The notes beneath the pieces are model-generated. The model had not been told where the DNA came from. It worked only from the letters and a program-made list of their open reading frames with translations, and did not search any database. A stretch of DNA of 52,024 nucleotides from a virus. Location: the IMG/VR virus record IMGVR_UViG_3300008267_000235, positions 1 to 52,024 of that record; one strand, given 5' to 3'. Shown one piece after another: positions 17,801 to 27,476 of this stretch. The position numbers and the translations under genes are program-made. Positions within the stretch are counted from its first letter, which is position 1. Every line of letters starts with the position of its first letter.

Positions 17801-19703
17801 TTTGAACATCTTCGGACGGTGTTCCATCTTGTCCAAAAATTGTTTCGAATCCTTCAAAATAACTTGGAGGAAATGAAACATAAGACAGTACACCCCTTGT
17901 TCCTCCTAATAATGCCTGAGAATCAATTTTGGTCTCAGCACATGAACAAGATTGACATTCAGGGTAAGTAATCATTGGAAGTCTAATAGTGAAGTTTTTG
18001 GTCTCACACCGTAAACCAGTTTCGTTACAAATAAAACCAAAAGGTCTTACCTTAATAACGGGGATTTCAACACCACAAAGAAAACACAATGCTTGTATTA
18101 CTATTGTATAGATAAACAAAAGTAAATGTGAGACAATAAGTAATACTAACCCCACAAATTGTAAAACTGTGAATATAATTGAAAATAGAAAAAATAACAA
18201 ATCGAAATTTTTGAAGCCATCGTTGACTGGAAATTTATTTGTTGTACTATCACAACTGTTGTCATCTATCTCTTTAATCCCAATGAATCTACCCGTACCT
18301 CCTTTTTTATATTGGTCAATCAATGATGATATAGTATAAACTCTGTTGAATTGAAATTCGTAGAAAGTGTCCTCACAATCAATTATTTCATTGAGTCTAT
18401 CTATTCGTTCCGTTCCAGTAAATCCATTTGTATATCCTGTCCATGCCAATCCGAAGTAATACGAACTTTCTTGTAAGTCTCTCGCAGTTTGACTTGAATT
18501 TGTTGGGTCTAAAGTTGAACTCTGCCAACCATATTCTTTCACATTCGGAATCAAATAATTTGGTCTTCTTGTTTGAGCAGTCAAATCTCTCGACTGAGTC
18601 CATTTTACTTTGAACCTATATTTTGCTTTGGTGGGTATTCCCAACGTTGCATCATTGGACAATACTCTCTCACCAAATTCATTAGTGATTATATAGTCCA
18701 AATTCATTGGTAATTCGGTCAACCACGTACCATCCCCATCAATTACGTTTCCCGCTTGTTCTAACTCATAAACCTCCAATACAGGATTTCCATCCTCATC
18801 TTGTTGTATAGTTTGTCGAATTGCTAATATTTGTCCAGGTCCTGATGTTAAACCACAAAGGTTTCCCATGTTGTCTTTAGGTCTACAATTTCTTCTTATC
18901 CTGACATTATCAGGAGAAGAAAACATTGAACCCATGAAAACAGCTGTCGGTTGAATGTCTACATTTGCATCATCTCTCAAGTCAAAATCCAACCTGTTGA
19001 TGGATATTTGACAAATCTCAGGGTCCCCCCATAAAGGAGATACTTCGAGAGTTTTTGTCAAGTTTATAATTTGAGGAAGGGAATTCAAATCAGTTGAACT
19101 TCTGAATTTATTTCCTGCAACTTGAGCTTCCGTGGCTAATCCAATTCTAACTAAATCTTGTGGAGTAAGAGAAAATTCTCCTATGTCTGACAAGTCCACA
19201 TCCATCACAACTGTTTGAGTTCCGAGAGGAACCCCCATAATCATGTAATCACCACTATCATTAGTTTTGGATGTAAATCTGTAATATTTGTCATAAATTT
19301 CAACAGTAGTACTTCCTGTCAATACATCAGGACGAGATGGTAAAGTACCTGTTGCAGCATGTTTGGAGTATGAAGGTGTGTATGGAAGTAGATTATATCT
19401 ATATCCGTCTTCATTTTTATCGGTTGGAGATTTGTAGGGATATATAGATGTAATTAATGGATTAGATTCATCGACTTGTTCAATCGGAATAAAAATAGAA
19501 ACCCTTGCATTCGGTAATCCAAATCCATTGTTTGCCGTTACTCTACCAACTAACACACCATAGTCTGCACAACTTCTTGTGTAGATGTCTGTTTGTTGTA
19601 TTTTGAGAGATAAAATTTCTAAGAACTCAAACTCTTGGTCTAACTGTACGTTGATTGATTTGTTTATACCAAGTTCGGTCTTAATTCTATATGAATCACC
19701 CAT
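14862..19703 (-). CDS. Giant structural protein with two hydrophobic membrane-type segments
   Basis: 1613 residues. The N-terminus (about residues 45-180) resembles a carboxypeptidase-regulatory/transthyretin-like beta domain: LVGRVTANNGFGLPNARVSI and NDSGDYMIMGVPLGTQTV. Residues ~496-541 are a long hydrophobic block (LLFFLFSIIFTVLQFVGLVL and onward), enough for two membrane helices. A Cys cluster follows (CNETGLRC, CQSCSC). A second block, ~1027-1074, contains ILPLAAIPFLFPFVVGIF and AVGALIATLLAV. The remainder is soluble and beta-rich. Membrane-like segments are unusual for a baseplate-region protein and could insert into the host envelope on infection. It follows gp6 where T4 has gp7, but I see no sequence proof of gp7 identity. 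It has its own TATTTAT motif. Confidence 0.78.
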   Translation of the reverse strand: MGDSYRIKTELGINKSINVQLDQEFEFLEILSLKIQQTDIYTRSCADYGVLVGRVTANNGFGLPNARVSIFIPIEQVDESNPLITSIYPYKSPTDKNEDGYRYNLLPYTPSYSKHAATGTLPSRPDVLTGSTTVEIYDKYYRFTSKTNDSGDYMIMGVPLGTQTVVMDVDLSDIGEFSLTPQDLVRIGLATEAQVAGNKFRSSTDLNSLPQIINLTKTLEVSPLWGDPEICQISINRLDFDLRDDANVDIQPTAVFMGSMFSSPDNVRIRRNCRPKDNMGNLCGLTSGPGQILAIRQTIQQDEDGNPVLEVYELEQAGNVIDGDGTWLTELPMNLDYIITNEFGERVLSNDATLGIPTKAKYRFKVKWTQSRDLTAQTRRPNYLIPNVKEYGWQSSTLDPTNSSQTARDLQESSYYFGLAWTGYTNGFTGTERIDRLNEIIDCEDTFYEFQFNRVYTISSLIDQYKKGGTGRFIGIKEIDDNSCDSTTNKFPVNDGFKNFDLLFFLFSIIFTVLQFVGLVLLIVSHLLLFIYTIVIQALCFLCGVEIPVIKVRPFGFICNETGLRCETKNFTIRLPMITYPECQSCSCAETKIDSQALLGGTRGVLSYVSFPPSYFEGFETIFGQDGTPSEDVQIKSSIFAQALAGNNDSVSDLSLFKTPKSSVVRFLSEESDERKHFAFSESLTLGERINVFNTRNTYFDNLNKIKVTFAQNSNFGKFHYDNTITVLSNQFYESGQLLTSVNPATTTDRNFLYTAETVNGVVNGITGTTIQQATTINVDYAVTQTTDQTVLYTLPTGSTITRQIYPQDREYFQVITAITVADAIKIWNVETLECFPNVIAAPSRLILARKRAVRGYSRNDKDFLISPLDAFTDIENQYILILQRGVDPYSPKYTNQYSLGRIFGKNIDDSSLTITAQTRLNIPIQKLTQTNISVQPFNQNGMFYPSYFFTPGDNFSGFTTSTVGYYGSLDANTSGVRGLNDKNIGGVTGVVSRTNNDFYSPNQNSAKYDESEDVSGASYIFSNITAFSLNPLSAVILGSSASILPLAAIPFLFPFVVGIFAVGALIATLLAVNFNYRDVIYQYATPNAYPSLSANPMSISSKVINVMRTDRLPSSDSLNGSSWQTNPALLQQNNNFTFYQIIDADQPIDLASYSTGAEIVTPDIEGQPNYLTVLSSFNCENMVGLSCYTGFGSDFEINQECTTKDAVEEGCYMFLRKPGTDLSKDISNFNEWAYRFRFFYGLCRGVLSQSFMNNWINGSLYFFPIQVDTFYNKQNQISQVRFCEDVVYYNRDSNNFYYRSSPYNLTTNKFVGKLTNNVNSLNTVNLLFPTTVINMGMKDYFYSEITFDTSTRGYIIPNINPTSYGDTSDLVNLFVISRITDDKFLRDLISSGDNGINQLFSRRQKRIDGDLAQLMSINSEIGNINYSPEYYDSVSGATNQPTQILGTASNPTIAVWFSSTTEDLQTKDYLTPGRINFRGTDDVGYYPYPYGIKSQIVPFYQWKLNNTNLIFGNQYNDWATSFSDIVQNSRFQSLDRYSPDTPYFWSNNSESNDLNARGYIFNVNGTVGDGTYSATGALKQKFVVGAPFQFYFGTVLGETALDKFKRKYSVDE

Positions 19704-19719
19704 CTATTGTCTTTAGTTT

Positions 19720-19726
19720 ATAAATA
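19720..19726 (-). promoter_or_regulatory. TATTTAT late-promoter-like motif
   Basis: The coding strand reads GTATTTATAAAC 17-23 bases upstream of the 1613-aa gene, in a 97-base gap that holds nothing else I can name. Confidence 0.55.
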
Positions 19727-19800
19727 CTTTATGTGTAATTTTTCAAAGTATGAATACACACATCATAAATTATAGACCAAACTGATAGATAATAAACCTA

Positions 19801-21639
19801 TTACGATAATGTTGTAGATTGGTAATTTATAACCGAAACTTTAATATCCTTATTTGGATATCGAATTTGGTAAACTTGAGAAGGTTGTGCAAAGATTGTT
19901 GCGTTGGTAGGTGCAATTTGTCTTGTTTCAGGATCGGAATATTCCATGGAAGTTTCTGCTGATGAATATTGCCCACCAACATTATTGAAAATCTTAATCG
20001 AAGACACACTCAATACCCCATTTTGATTTTGAACAATACTTTGTATTTCAGACAGATATACATTTTGTCCCAGTTCTCTTACTTGAGGGTTAAAATATGT
20101 AGAAATTCTGTCAACTATGTCAGCAATTACTTGCCCCGAGTTTTGTGCTGCTGTTAAGACAACTTGAACTTCGACACTCAAATCAATTACTTCAGCTGTG
20201 AAAATTGATATATAATCATTCATCATTCTGTAGTTGGATAGATATGTTGCAATATTCTGTCTCAAAGTATTTGAAACGATATTTGTCAACTTACCCGAAG
20301 TATCGTAAGATAATAACTGAATCAATATTTTATTATTGTTTTCAGTCACAGATACTTTTGCAGGTGCTCCAAACTCTGAAGGCATGTTTCTAATAATTGA
20401 CTCATAATCTTGTACTGTCACGGCTCTCTTCTGTGCTGAGAAGTTGAACGAAACATAATTTCTTATTTCTTCAAGTGACGGTAATCCCGCTCCACCGATT
20501 GCCGCAGTAACGTTGTTACATCTCAAAGAATTGACAACTGAAGAGTTTGTAAGTTCAGATGGTCCATTAACAAAGAATGATACTGTTCCAATTTGTGTAA
20601 TAACGTTAGTCCCCAAGTTTGTTCCTAATCCTCCACCAACTCTATATTGAACAAATAGTGTAGAGTTAGGACTCAAAGCTGAACCCAAAGATAAATTATT
20701 AGAATACCTTTGAAGGTCTATGGTTGCTCCTACAGTTGTGAATTGGTCCAATGCATCCTGAGCGGTGTTCGTTCCTCCTCCAAATGTTAGTTTCTTAAAT
20801 CCCTCAGGAGTATATTCACTAATGAATCTGTTTGATGTTTGGATATATCTTCCTACCTTAATACCAGGTTGGTCTGAAACTTTTGTCGGGTCCTCAATGA
20901 AAACTCTGTCTTCAGCTAAGGCGTCCACTTCATACCATTTGTTAGGTGAACCCAAAAATTCTGCGACAGTTGGTATATTTGTATATTCCGTTCCACTCTT
21001 TAATAAAACACTTGTAATACCCAGAACATTTTTTTCAGGTAAAAACAATTCGAAGAATGGCTTCACATCATTAGGAGTGATTACTCTCTTGAATACTTTG
21101 GTAATTCCATTTACAACAAGTTCTCTTTTTGTGATTGTGTAATTGATAATCACGTTGTTGGCGTTTCGATTTGGAATCTTCAATCTATTCGGAAAACCTT
21201 GTGCGTTATATGGTGAAGAAAAATCAACATCATATATGTTTTCAAACACAATACCCGCACCTGAGACTTGTGAACCTCTTGCTAAAACTCCCAAGTATCT
21301 TTCATCTTCTTTATCACCAAATACAGGAACAGTAATCGAAAAATCTACTAAGGCTACGGATGGTCTTTGACCAGGTAATTTTAATCCATAAGTTCTTGCA
21401 ATGTTATAAATTGAAGACCTTTGTTGTGCGTATTGTAATACAGTTTCTTGAATACTTCTATCAATATGATAGTGTAAGTTGTCTGCAACAGCAGCATTCA
21501 AATCCAAAAACACTGAAAATACAGATGCATCATTAAAATCCTGTATAAGTTCAGGATAATAAGTTCTTACATAGTTGAGTAACTCAGTTCTTATTCCCTG
21601 ATAGTCTCTGGTGGTATATGAAATTTTACGATTTGCCAT
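19801..21639 (-). CDS. Baseplate wedge protein, gp6/J-like
   Basis: 612 residues. The N-terminus (YTTRDYQGIRTELLNYVRTY, DFNDASVFSVFLDLNAAVAD, NLHYHIDRSIQETVL) matches the start of T4 gp6 and baseplate J-like proteins. The middle AVTVQDYESIIRNMPSEFG is the conserved J-like core motif (VTxxDYExl). J-like proteins dimerise around the hub and form the iris of the baseplate. It follows gp25 by five bases, the standard gp25-J order of contractile tails. The length is close to T4 gp6. High confidence for family. Confidence 0.92.
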   Translation of the reverse strand: MANRKISYTTRDYQGIRTELLNYVRTYYPELIQDFNDASVFSVFLDLNAAVADNLHYHIDRSIQETVLQYAQQRSSIYNIARTYGLKLPGQRPSVALVDFSITVPVFGDKEDERYLGVLARGSQVSGAGIVFENIYDVDFSSPYNAQGFPNRLKIPNRNANNVIINYTITKRELVVNGITKVFKRVITPNDVKPFFELFLPEKNVLGITSVLLKSGTEYTNIPTVAEFLGSPNKWYEVDALAEDRVFIEDPTKVSDQPGIKVGRYIQTSNRFISEYTPEGFKKLTFGGGTNTAQDALDQFTTVGATIDLQRYSNNLSLGSALSPNSTLFVQYRVGGGLGTNLGTNVITQIGTVSFFVNGPSELTNSSVVNSLRCNNVTAAIGGAGLPSLEEIRNYVSFNFSAQKRAVTVQDYESIIRNMPSEFGAPAKVSVTENNNKILIQLLSYDTSGKLTNIVSNTLRQNIATYLSNYRMMNDYISIFTAEVIDLSVEVQVVLTAAQNSGQVIADIVDRISTYFNPQVRELGQNVYLSEIQSIVQNQNGVLSVSSIKIFNNVGGQYSSAETSMEYSDPETRQIAPTNATIFAQPSQVYQIRYPNKDIKVSVINYQSTTLS

Positions 21640-21644
21640 CTATA

Positions 21645-22115
21645 TTAAATATTGATAATAACAAAATCATTTTGAGCGAAAGTCGATCTGTTATTTGAAT
21701 AATCTATTCTAATTTTTGCAGTGTATTCGGATGTCCCTTTACCTGGTAATCTGTATATTGGAGATTCACTTGTTCCAATAGTATTCTCACCCAACATAGT
21801 ATCAACTTCTAACTCAGGGTCTGCTGGAGTTATTGAAATCTGATTCAAGAGTAGATTTGGCATGAATGTTTGAACCGCTTCTCTAATATCAGATTGTATT
21901 GCGTCGAATGTCAATCCATCGAAAGGTTCAAATAAGAATTCATATAATCTTGTACCAAATGTTGGTAAATAATATCTACTTCCTTTTCTCGTTAAAAGAA
22001 GGTGAATCAGATCAGATTTTATCTGTTGGGATTCCAACTGAGTAAGCTCCAAGTAATCTCCTCGTCTAGAATCTCTGAATGGAAAATTAATACCGTATGT
22101 AACTCCGTTTGCCAT
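21645..22115 (-). CDS. Baseplate wedge protein, gp25-like
   Basis: 156 residues of the GPW/gp25 family. Visible family features are the N-terminal INFPFRDSRRGDYLELT, LIHLLLTRKGSRYYLPTFG followed by TRLYEFLFEP (the conserved GxR/P-x-FG-x-x-L core), and the C-terminal beta strands. gp25 clamps the inner wedge next to the sheath start. It heads the wedge/appendage cluster, has TATTTAT cores at 5-11 and 32-38 bases upstream, and lies downstream of the nrdA terminator. Confidence 0.93.
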   Translation of the reverse strand: MANGVTYGINFPFRDSRRGDYLELTQLESQQIKSDLIHLLLTRKGSRYYLPTFGTRLYEFLFEPFDGLTFDAIQSDIREAVQTFMPNLLLNQISITPADPELEVDTMLGENTIGTSESPIYRLPGKGTSEYTAKIRIDYSNNRSTFAQNDFVIINI

Positions 22116-22146
22116 AAAGATAAATATAAGTCCCTTGTTTTTCCTT

Positions 22147-22153
22147 ATAAATA
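22147..22153 (-). promoter_or_regulatory. TATTTAT late-promoter-like motif for the wedge cluster
   Basis: The coding strand reads CTATTTATAAGG between the nrdA terminator and gp25. A second core (TATATTTATC, 22120-22126) lies almost at the start codon. The site falls just after the terminator, where an independent late transcript would begin. Confidence 0.5.
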
Positions 22154-22166
22154 GCCCAAAATAAAA

Positions 22167-22187
22167 AATCCCGAATTACTCGGGATT
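22167..22187 (-). terminator. Intrinsic terminator after nrdA
   Basis: A perfect 8-bp stem (AATCCCGA/TCGGGATT) with a 5-base loop is followed on the minus strand by TTTTTATTTT, eleven bases after the nrdA stop. It separates the replication/RNR unit from the late wedge unit. Confidence 0.88.
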
Positions 22188-22197
22188 AATTATTTAA

Positions 22198-24624
22198 TTA
22201 AGAAGAACAACCGAAACATTCAATTTCAATTCCTTCAGGTTTGGGTGGTAAATTCATACTACTATAATCAACCTTCGGAACTTCTACAACAGGTTTAGGT
22301 TTTTGAACTTTAGATACATCCAAAGCTAAATGTTTAGCACCCGTTGAAATTGCTTTTGTTCTAACATAGTAACAAAGAGTCTTCAAACCTTTTTCCCACG
22401 AATGGAAGTGAGATGAAGTAATCTTAGACAATGTAGGGTTAGACATATAGATATTCATAGATTGAGATTGGTCTATAAATGGTGCTCTGTCCGCCGCCAT
22501 ATTGATAAGTTCTCTTTGTGAAATTTCCCAAATGGTTTTGTACTTTGGAATAAGATGTTCAATCCTTTTAACTTTTTTATTGTAGTTCTTGTCTTCAATA
22601 TCAAGATACTGATTGAAATTAATGTTTTGAATTGAACCTTCATTCAATATAATTTCATTTTTCAAATCTTCACACCAAATACCAATCTTCTCAAAATCAT
22701 TGATTAAGTATTTGTTTACAATCATAATCTCACCACCTACAACTCTTCGGTTAAATAACGCTGAGTGTGCTGGTTCTGTCATTTCGAATGAACCAGTGAT
22801 TTTTGCTGAGGAAGCTACTGGCATCTGAGCGGTGAACAATGAGTTACAAACTCCATATTCCTGAACATCTTTCTTCAACGGTTCCCAATCCAAAAACAAA
22901 TCAGAATCTTTGATTCCCCACATGTCAAATTGGAAAATACCTTTTGACATCGGAGACCCTTTGAAGAACTCATAAGGTTTTCTAACTCCTCTCTTACATA
23001 AATCATTACTTTCTGTAATCGCTGCGAAATAAATTGCTTCGAAGATATTCTTATTTAATGATTGTGCTTCTTCTGAAGTAAAGATGTAATCCATAAGACA
23101 GAAAACATCAGCAAGTCCTTGAACTCCAATACCAATTGCTCTTTGTTCAAGACCACCTTTCAATCCTTTGGAGGTTGAATAGTTGTTTTTGTCAATAACA
23201 TTGTTCAAAGCTCTTACTGCCTTTCTTACTTCTTGGATAAGAAGAGAGTAATCGAATTTACCATCGACAACAAAGTTCTTCAAAACAATTGATGAAAGAG
23301 TACAAATCGCCGTGGTTTGTTCGTCAGTGTATTGATAGATTTCATTACAAAGATTGGATTGTTTAATTACTCCAATGTTTTGATGATTTGATTTCTTGTT
23401 CGCACTGTCCTTAGCACATAGATAAGGAACACCCGTCTCAACTTGAGATTCAATTACTTTGGTCCAAATCTCTTGAGCTTTAACTTTTCTTCCAAGACCA
23501 GCGTCGACAGCCATTTGGTAATTTTTCTCATATTCGTCACCAAAACATTCTTGAAGAGGTTTAATTCCCGCTTTGATAATATCGTTAGGACAGAACAAAT
23601 ACCAATCCTCATTGTTCTTCACCGCTCTCATAAAATTGTCAGGAATCCACAAAGCGGTAAATAAATCTCTCGCTCTCAATTCTTCTGCGCCTGTATTCTT
23701 TTTGATGTCTAACAAATCAAAAATGTCTTTATGCCATGGTTCCAAATAAATCGCCGCACTACCAGGTCTTCTACCTTGTTGATTGAAAAATCTCAAAGAC
23801 TCATTTACGATTTTCAAGTATTTTAATAATCCACCCGCAAATCCACCAGATGATTTAATTCTACTTTCTTTACTTCGGATGTTTGACATACACAATCCAA
23901 TACCAGCGGCATCAGATGAATAAGTTGATATATCATTCAAAGTTTTCAAAAGTCCATCTCTTGAATCTGAATTATTATAATGTAAAACACAAGACGCTAA
24001 TTGAGGAACTTTGGTTCCTGAATTAATCATGATTGGTGTTGCCTTCGAAATACGTTGACTTGAAAGGGAATCATAATATTCCACAGCCTCTTCGAATGAA
24101 TTAGTAACCCACAAAGCAACTCTCATGTACATGTGTTGTGGTCTTTCGACCACTTTACCTTGAGGTGTTTTTAACAAATACATTTCCTGTAAAGATCTCC
24201 AAGCAAAATAATCAAAGTTATAATCATTCTCATGATTGATTACATCATCAATTTTTTGTGGGCCATATCTTTCAATAATCTCAATCAACTCATCGTGAAC
24301 TACTCCATCAACATGTAATGAATGCATCACATTTGAGAAACTTGGGTCACTATCTTTGTGATAGGATGAAATAGCGACGGACGCTGCAAGTCTTGAATAA
24401 TCATAGTGACTTCCTGTATAAGAAGCCGCAATTTCATAAACAAGTTTATCTAACTCCTTTGTAGTAATGTTTCCTTCAGTTGGTACAGATGTAATAACTT
24501 TGATGAAAATTTCATCAGAGTTCACGGTCAGACCTTTCGAAGCTCTTTTAATTCTATTGTAAATTTTTTGGGGATTGAAAGACACATCTTCCCCACCTCT
24601 TTTTTTAATTTTTAACGACATCAT
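22198..24624 (-). CDS. nrdA: Class Ia ribonucleotide reductase large subunit
   Basis: 808 residues; reduces ribonucleotides to deoxyribonucleotides for phage DNA synthesis. An ATP-cone spans residues 1-~90 (KIKKRGGEDVSFNPQKIYNR). The catalytic set is present: Cys212 (LASCVLHY), Asn424-Cys426-Glu428 (NLCNEI), Cys441 (AICTLSS), the paired tyrosines in CYYVRT, and a C-terminal CFGC pair for re-reduction by thioredoxin/glutaredoxin. No intein or missing residue was seen. It follows nrdB by 16 bases and ends at a strong terminator. An AAAGGG stretch lies upstream of the ATG at 24624. Confidence 0.97.
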   Translation of the reverse strand: MMSLKIKKRGGEDVSFNPQKIYNRIKRASKGLTVNSDEIFIKVITSVPTEGNITTKELDKLVYEIAASYTGSHYDYSRLAASVAISSYHKDSDPSFSNVMHSLHVDGVVHDELIEIIERYGPQKIDDVINHENDYNFDYFAWRSLQEMYLLKTPQGKVVERPQHMYMRVALWVTNSFEEAVEYYDSLSSQRISKATPIMINSGTKVPQLASCVLHYNNSDSRDGLLKTLNDISTYSSDAAGIGLCMSNIRSKESRIKSSGGFAGGLLKYLKIVNESLRFFNQQGRRPGSAAIYLEPWHKDIFDLLDIKKNTGAEELRARDLFTALWIPDNFMRAVKNNEDWYLFCPNDIIKAGIKPLQECFGDEYEKNYQMAVDAGLGRKVKAQEIWTKVIESQVETGVPYLCAKDSANKKSNHQNIGVIKQSNLCNEIYQYTDEQTTAICTLSSIVLKNFVVDGKFDYSLLIQEVRKAVRALNNVIDKNNYSTSKGLKGGLEQRAIGIGVQGLADVFCLMDYIFTSEEAQSLNKNIFEAIYFAAITESNDLCKRGVRKPYEFFKGSPMSKGIFQFDMWGIKDSDLFLDWEPLKKDVQEYGVCNSLFTAQMPVASSAKITGSFEMTEPAHSALFNRRVVGGEIMIVNKYLINDFEKIGIWCEDLKNEIILNEGSIQNINFNQYLDIEDKNYNKKVKRIEHLIPKYKTIWEISQRELINMAADRAPFIDQSQSMNIYMSNPTLSKITSSHFHSWEKGLKTLCYYVRTKAISTGAKHLALDVSKVQKPKPVVEVPKVDYSSMNLPPKPEGIEIECFGCSS

Positions 24625-24640
24625 ATATATTAACCCTTTA

Positions 24641-25588
24641 TTAAAAGTCAGAATCGAATGTTAATGCTTCATTTAATTTAGCCTTTTGATACTCCATAGT
24701 TCTTGATTCAAAAAAGTTTCCTTTAGTTTCAACAGCAATCTGTTCCATAAACTTGAAAGGTTGTTCAACATTGAATTCTTTTTTACAACCAAATTTAACT
24801 AAAAGTTGGTCAGTAATAAATTCCAAATATTGTTTCATGAGGTTGGAGTTCATACCAATAAGTGAAACTGGTAATGATTCGGTAATAAATTCTTTTTCAA
24901 TCTCCAAAGCTGATAATAGAATTTCTTTAATTCTTTTTTCAGATGGTTTGTTTTCCAAATGGTTGTTCACCAAATGAATTGCAAAGTCACAATGTAAGTT
25001 TTCATCTTTGAAAATTAAACTATTTGCATTGCACAGACCTTGCATAATACCTCTCGACTTTAACCAAAAAATCGAACAGAATGACCCTGAGAAAAATATA
25101 CCTTCAACTGCCGCAAAAGCAATAAGTCTCTCTTGGAAGGTAGAATTTTTAATCCAATCCAACGCCCATGCTGCTTTTTTCTGTACTGCAGGTAGATTAT
25201 CCAAAGCGGTGAAACATAATTGTTTTTCTTTCTCATTAGAGATGTAAGTATCAATTAACAATGAATACATCAAACTGTGAATGTTCTCCATCATAAGTTG
25301 AAATCCATAGAAAAACTTTGCCTCAGGATACTGAACTTCTTTTACAAAGTTTTCTGCAAGGTTTTCATTGACAATACCATCAGAAGCCGCAAAGAATGAA
25401 AGAATATTTTTGATAAAATATTGTTCGTTCTCGGTGAGGTTATTCCAATCTCTAATATCATTTGTTAAATCGACTTCTTCTGCGGTCCAAAACGCTGCTT
25501 GATGGGCTTTATAAAATTCCCAAATATCATTGTGTTCAATAGGAAATATTACAAACCTATTAGGATTCTCTACTAAAATTTTTTCCAT
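24641..25588 (-). CDS. nrdB: Class Ia ribonucleotide reductase small subunit
   Basis: 315 residues; houses the diiron-tyrosyl radical that activates NrdA. By alignment with the known family, ligands and radical site are visible: Asp40 (WTAEEVDL), Glu101 and His104 (MENIHS), Tyr108 (SLMYS), a Glu in AAVEGIFF, and the Glu/His pair in KDENLHC. The C-terminal tail LTFDSDF fits the peptide that docks to NrdA. Order nrdB-nrdA with a 16-base gap indicates one transcript. Tyr108 suggests a standard class Ia radical centre. Confidence 0.96.
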   Translation of the reverse strand: MEKILVENPNRFVIFPIEHNDIWEFYKAHQAAFWTAEEVDLTNDIRDWNNLTENEQYFIKNILSFFAASDGIVNENLAENFVKEVQYPEAKFFYGFQLMMENIHSLMYSLLIDTYISNEKEKQLCFTALDNLPAVQKKAAWALDWIKNSTFQERLIAFAAVEGIFFSGSFCSIFWLKSRGIMQGLCNANSLIFKDENLHCDFAIHLVNNHLENKPSEKRIKEILLSALEIEKEFITESLPVSLIGMNSNLMKQYLEFITDQLLVKFGCKKEFNVEQPFKFMEQIAVETKGNFFESRTMEYQKAKLNEALTFDSDF

Positions 25589-25602
25589 AATTAAATTGTG
25601 TT

Positions 25603-26979
25603 TTATAATTGTTGTTGTTCTTTCTGTTTTCTTTTTTCCATCAACTCTTTGACTCTGTCTCTCTTCTTCTCTTCTTGTTGTTCTTCAAATCCTAAGAACG
25701 TAACTGAACTCTCAGTGTCGATTTCAAGTAGTTCATTATTGAATTTACAATTCTCAAAGACAACTCCGTCTTTACCGAGACGAGACTTTGTAATCGCGAT
25801 GGTCGCCAAGTTCATTTCTTTCTGTTGAAGAGTCTTAGCTACTGTGATAATCACATGACCAACTTGAGCCTTTTTGATTGACCCACCCATTTGATCTGTG
25901 GTTACAACTTCAGATGAAATTGAACTTCTGTTTCCTTGAGTTGCGGTCCATCCAACCAAATTAAGTTCATGACACATAGCCTCGAATCCTCTCATTACAG
26001 ACCCTTCCGCTTTCCACTCATCTTTGGAAGAAGACTCAGGTAGTACACAATCGATATAATCTAACATAATCATATCAATCTTAGTACCGTCAGCAATCAA
26101 TTTTCTTACTTGACCTTTGATTTGATTCATTGTCATAGTATCAGATGCCAACTTCTTCAATACAAGTTTGTTTTTCATCGTTTCTTGTATTTCAGTTATT
26201 TTTGACATAACATCTTCCTTATGTTGAGCCAATTCATCAGGTGCGATTCCTGTCCAAATTGTGAAATGTTTTCTTTGAACAATCTTCGGATTGTCTTCGA
26301 AAAATATTTGGAGAACATTGTACCCCAAATTGAATGCAGTATTTGCAATCTTAGTCAGAATAGTTGTCTTACCAACCCCTGTTGGAGCCAATATCACACC
26401 TATCTCCCCTTTAGCTAAACCACCCTTAAGTAACTTGTCAATACCTGAAATTCCCATAGGAATTGGATGTCTATAATCTTCTTCCAACACTGTTTCCAAG
26501 TCTGAGAAAATGTCTGATTGACCTTTCTCTATTTCACCAACTTGTAAGGCTTCTCTAACCAACCCTTCTACCTTGTCATAAGATTCAAAATCACCTTGAG
26601 TGATTATTTTCTGAGCCTTGTCCATAGCCTTCTGAAGTTCCTGTTGTTTACAAAATTTCAAGGCTTTTTCCTGAACAAACTGAGTTCCTTCGAATGGAGC
26701 ATCTTTTACTTGTTTTAGAGTATCCAAAACAATTTTTGCAACCAACTCTTGGGAAACTTCGGATTTGATTATTTGTTCGAGAGTTTCAAAGTTAGGGGTG
26801 GATTCATACTTTTTGTAGTATTCCTTAATCATCTGTAAGATGATTTTGAAATACTTGTTATCGAAATAATTAGATTCAATAACATCGAGAATAGATGATG
26901 AAAAATCTTTATCTACCACTATTTGATTCAGTAACTGAATCTGAAAAGTGTTCCCTAAGTAATCGAAATTTTTATTCAT
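25603..26979 (-). CDS. Replicative DNA helicase, DnaB/T4 gp41-like
   Basis: 458 residues. An N-terminal helical domain (1-~155) is followed by a RecA-type ATPase: Walker [10 protein letters not shown] at ~198-206, Walker B MIMLDYID, and a Q/N sensor in TATQGNRS. The C-terminus is a charged helix ([19 protein letters not shown]), possibly for primase or loader contact. It unwinds the fork as a hexamer 5' to 3'. It stands between the 150-aa unknown and nrdB. No primase (gp61-like) gene is in the window. Confidence 0.92.
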   Translation of the reverse strand: MNKNFDYLGNTFQIQLLNQIVVDKDFSSSILDVIESNYFDNKYFKIILQMIKEYYKKYESTPNFETLEQIIKSEVSQELVAKIVLDTLKQVKDAPFEGTQFVQEKALKFCKQQELQKAMDKAQKIITQGDFESYDKVEGLVREALQVGEIEKGQSDIFSDLETVLEEDYRHPIPMGISGIDKLLKGGLAKGEIGVILAPTGVGKTTILTKIANTAFNLGYNVLQIFFEDNPKIVQRKHFTIWTGIAPDELAQHKEDVMSKITEIQETMKNKLVLKKLASDTMTMNQIKGQVRKLIADGTKIDMIMLDYIDCVLPESSSKDEWKAEGSVMRGFEAMCHELNLVGWTATQGNRSSISSEVVTTDQMGGSIKKAQVGHVIITVAKTLQQKEMNLATIAITKSRLGKDGVVFENCKFNNELLEIDTESSVTFLGFEEQQEEKKRDRVKELMEKRKQKEQQQL

Positions 26980-27014
26980 AAATTGTTATATCTCCCCTGT
27001 GTATTATTAAATAC

Positions 27015-27467
27015 TCACTTACTTAAATCAAAATCCAAATATTGAAAACTTAATCTTTGTTCTGAAAAAATGTCAGTCAAATCTCTTAAAATATTTTTCA
27101 AAAATGGTCTTACGTCCACGGTATAACGAACTTTCGGTGGAAAATATTTTCCATCAAAAATTCTATGACAAATTGTCGTGTCTCCAACTTTTACATAAAT
27201 GTTGAAGATTTCAGGCCCTTCAGTATATGAAGTATCCATAATCGATGGGTCATGCATGATTGACTCACTATTGTCAGTCATGTAAATTACAGTTTTCATT
27301 TTTAGGTGATACTGTAATTCGTCTTTAACCTCATTAATTAGGTTATAAAATTCTATTGAGTTTTTTGCTTTTGGATTGTAACCCCTAACATTGAAGTATC
27401 TCTGAACGACAATATTGTCATTGAGGGTTAGGAGGAATTCCATTTTGGTGCTTTCTTGCTCTTTCAT
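27015..27467 (-). CDS. Conserved-type protein in replication operon, unknown
   Basis: 150 residues, no family that I can name. The start resembles a short beta-rich domain (FLLTLNDNIVVQRYFNVRGY). It has no membrane segment, no Cys cluster and no nucleotide-binding motif. An internal ATG at 27443 (MEFLLTLND) is an alternative start eight codons in. Tight packing between the FEN nuclease (9-base gap) and the helicase (35-base gap) points to a replication or repair accessory role. That is inference from context. Confidence 0.75.
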   Translation of the reverse strand: MKEQESTKMEFLLTLNDNIVVQRYFNVRGYNPKAKNSIEFYNLINEVKDELQYHLKMKTVIYMTDNSESIMHDPSIMDTSYTEGPEIFNIYVKVGDTTICHRIFDGKYFPPKVRYTVDVRPFLKNILRDLTDIFSEQRLSFQYLDFDLSK

Positions 27468-27476
27468 AAAGTGTTT

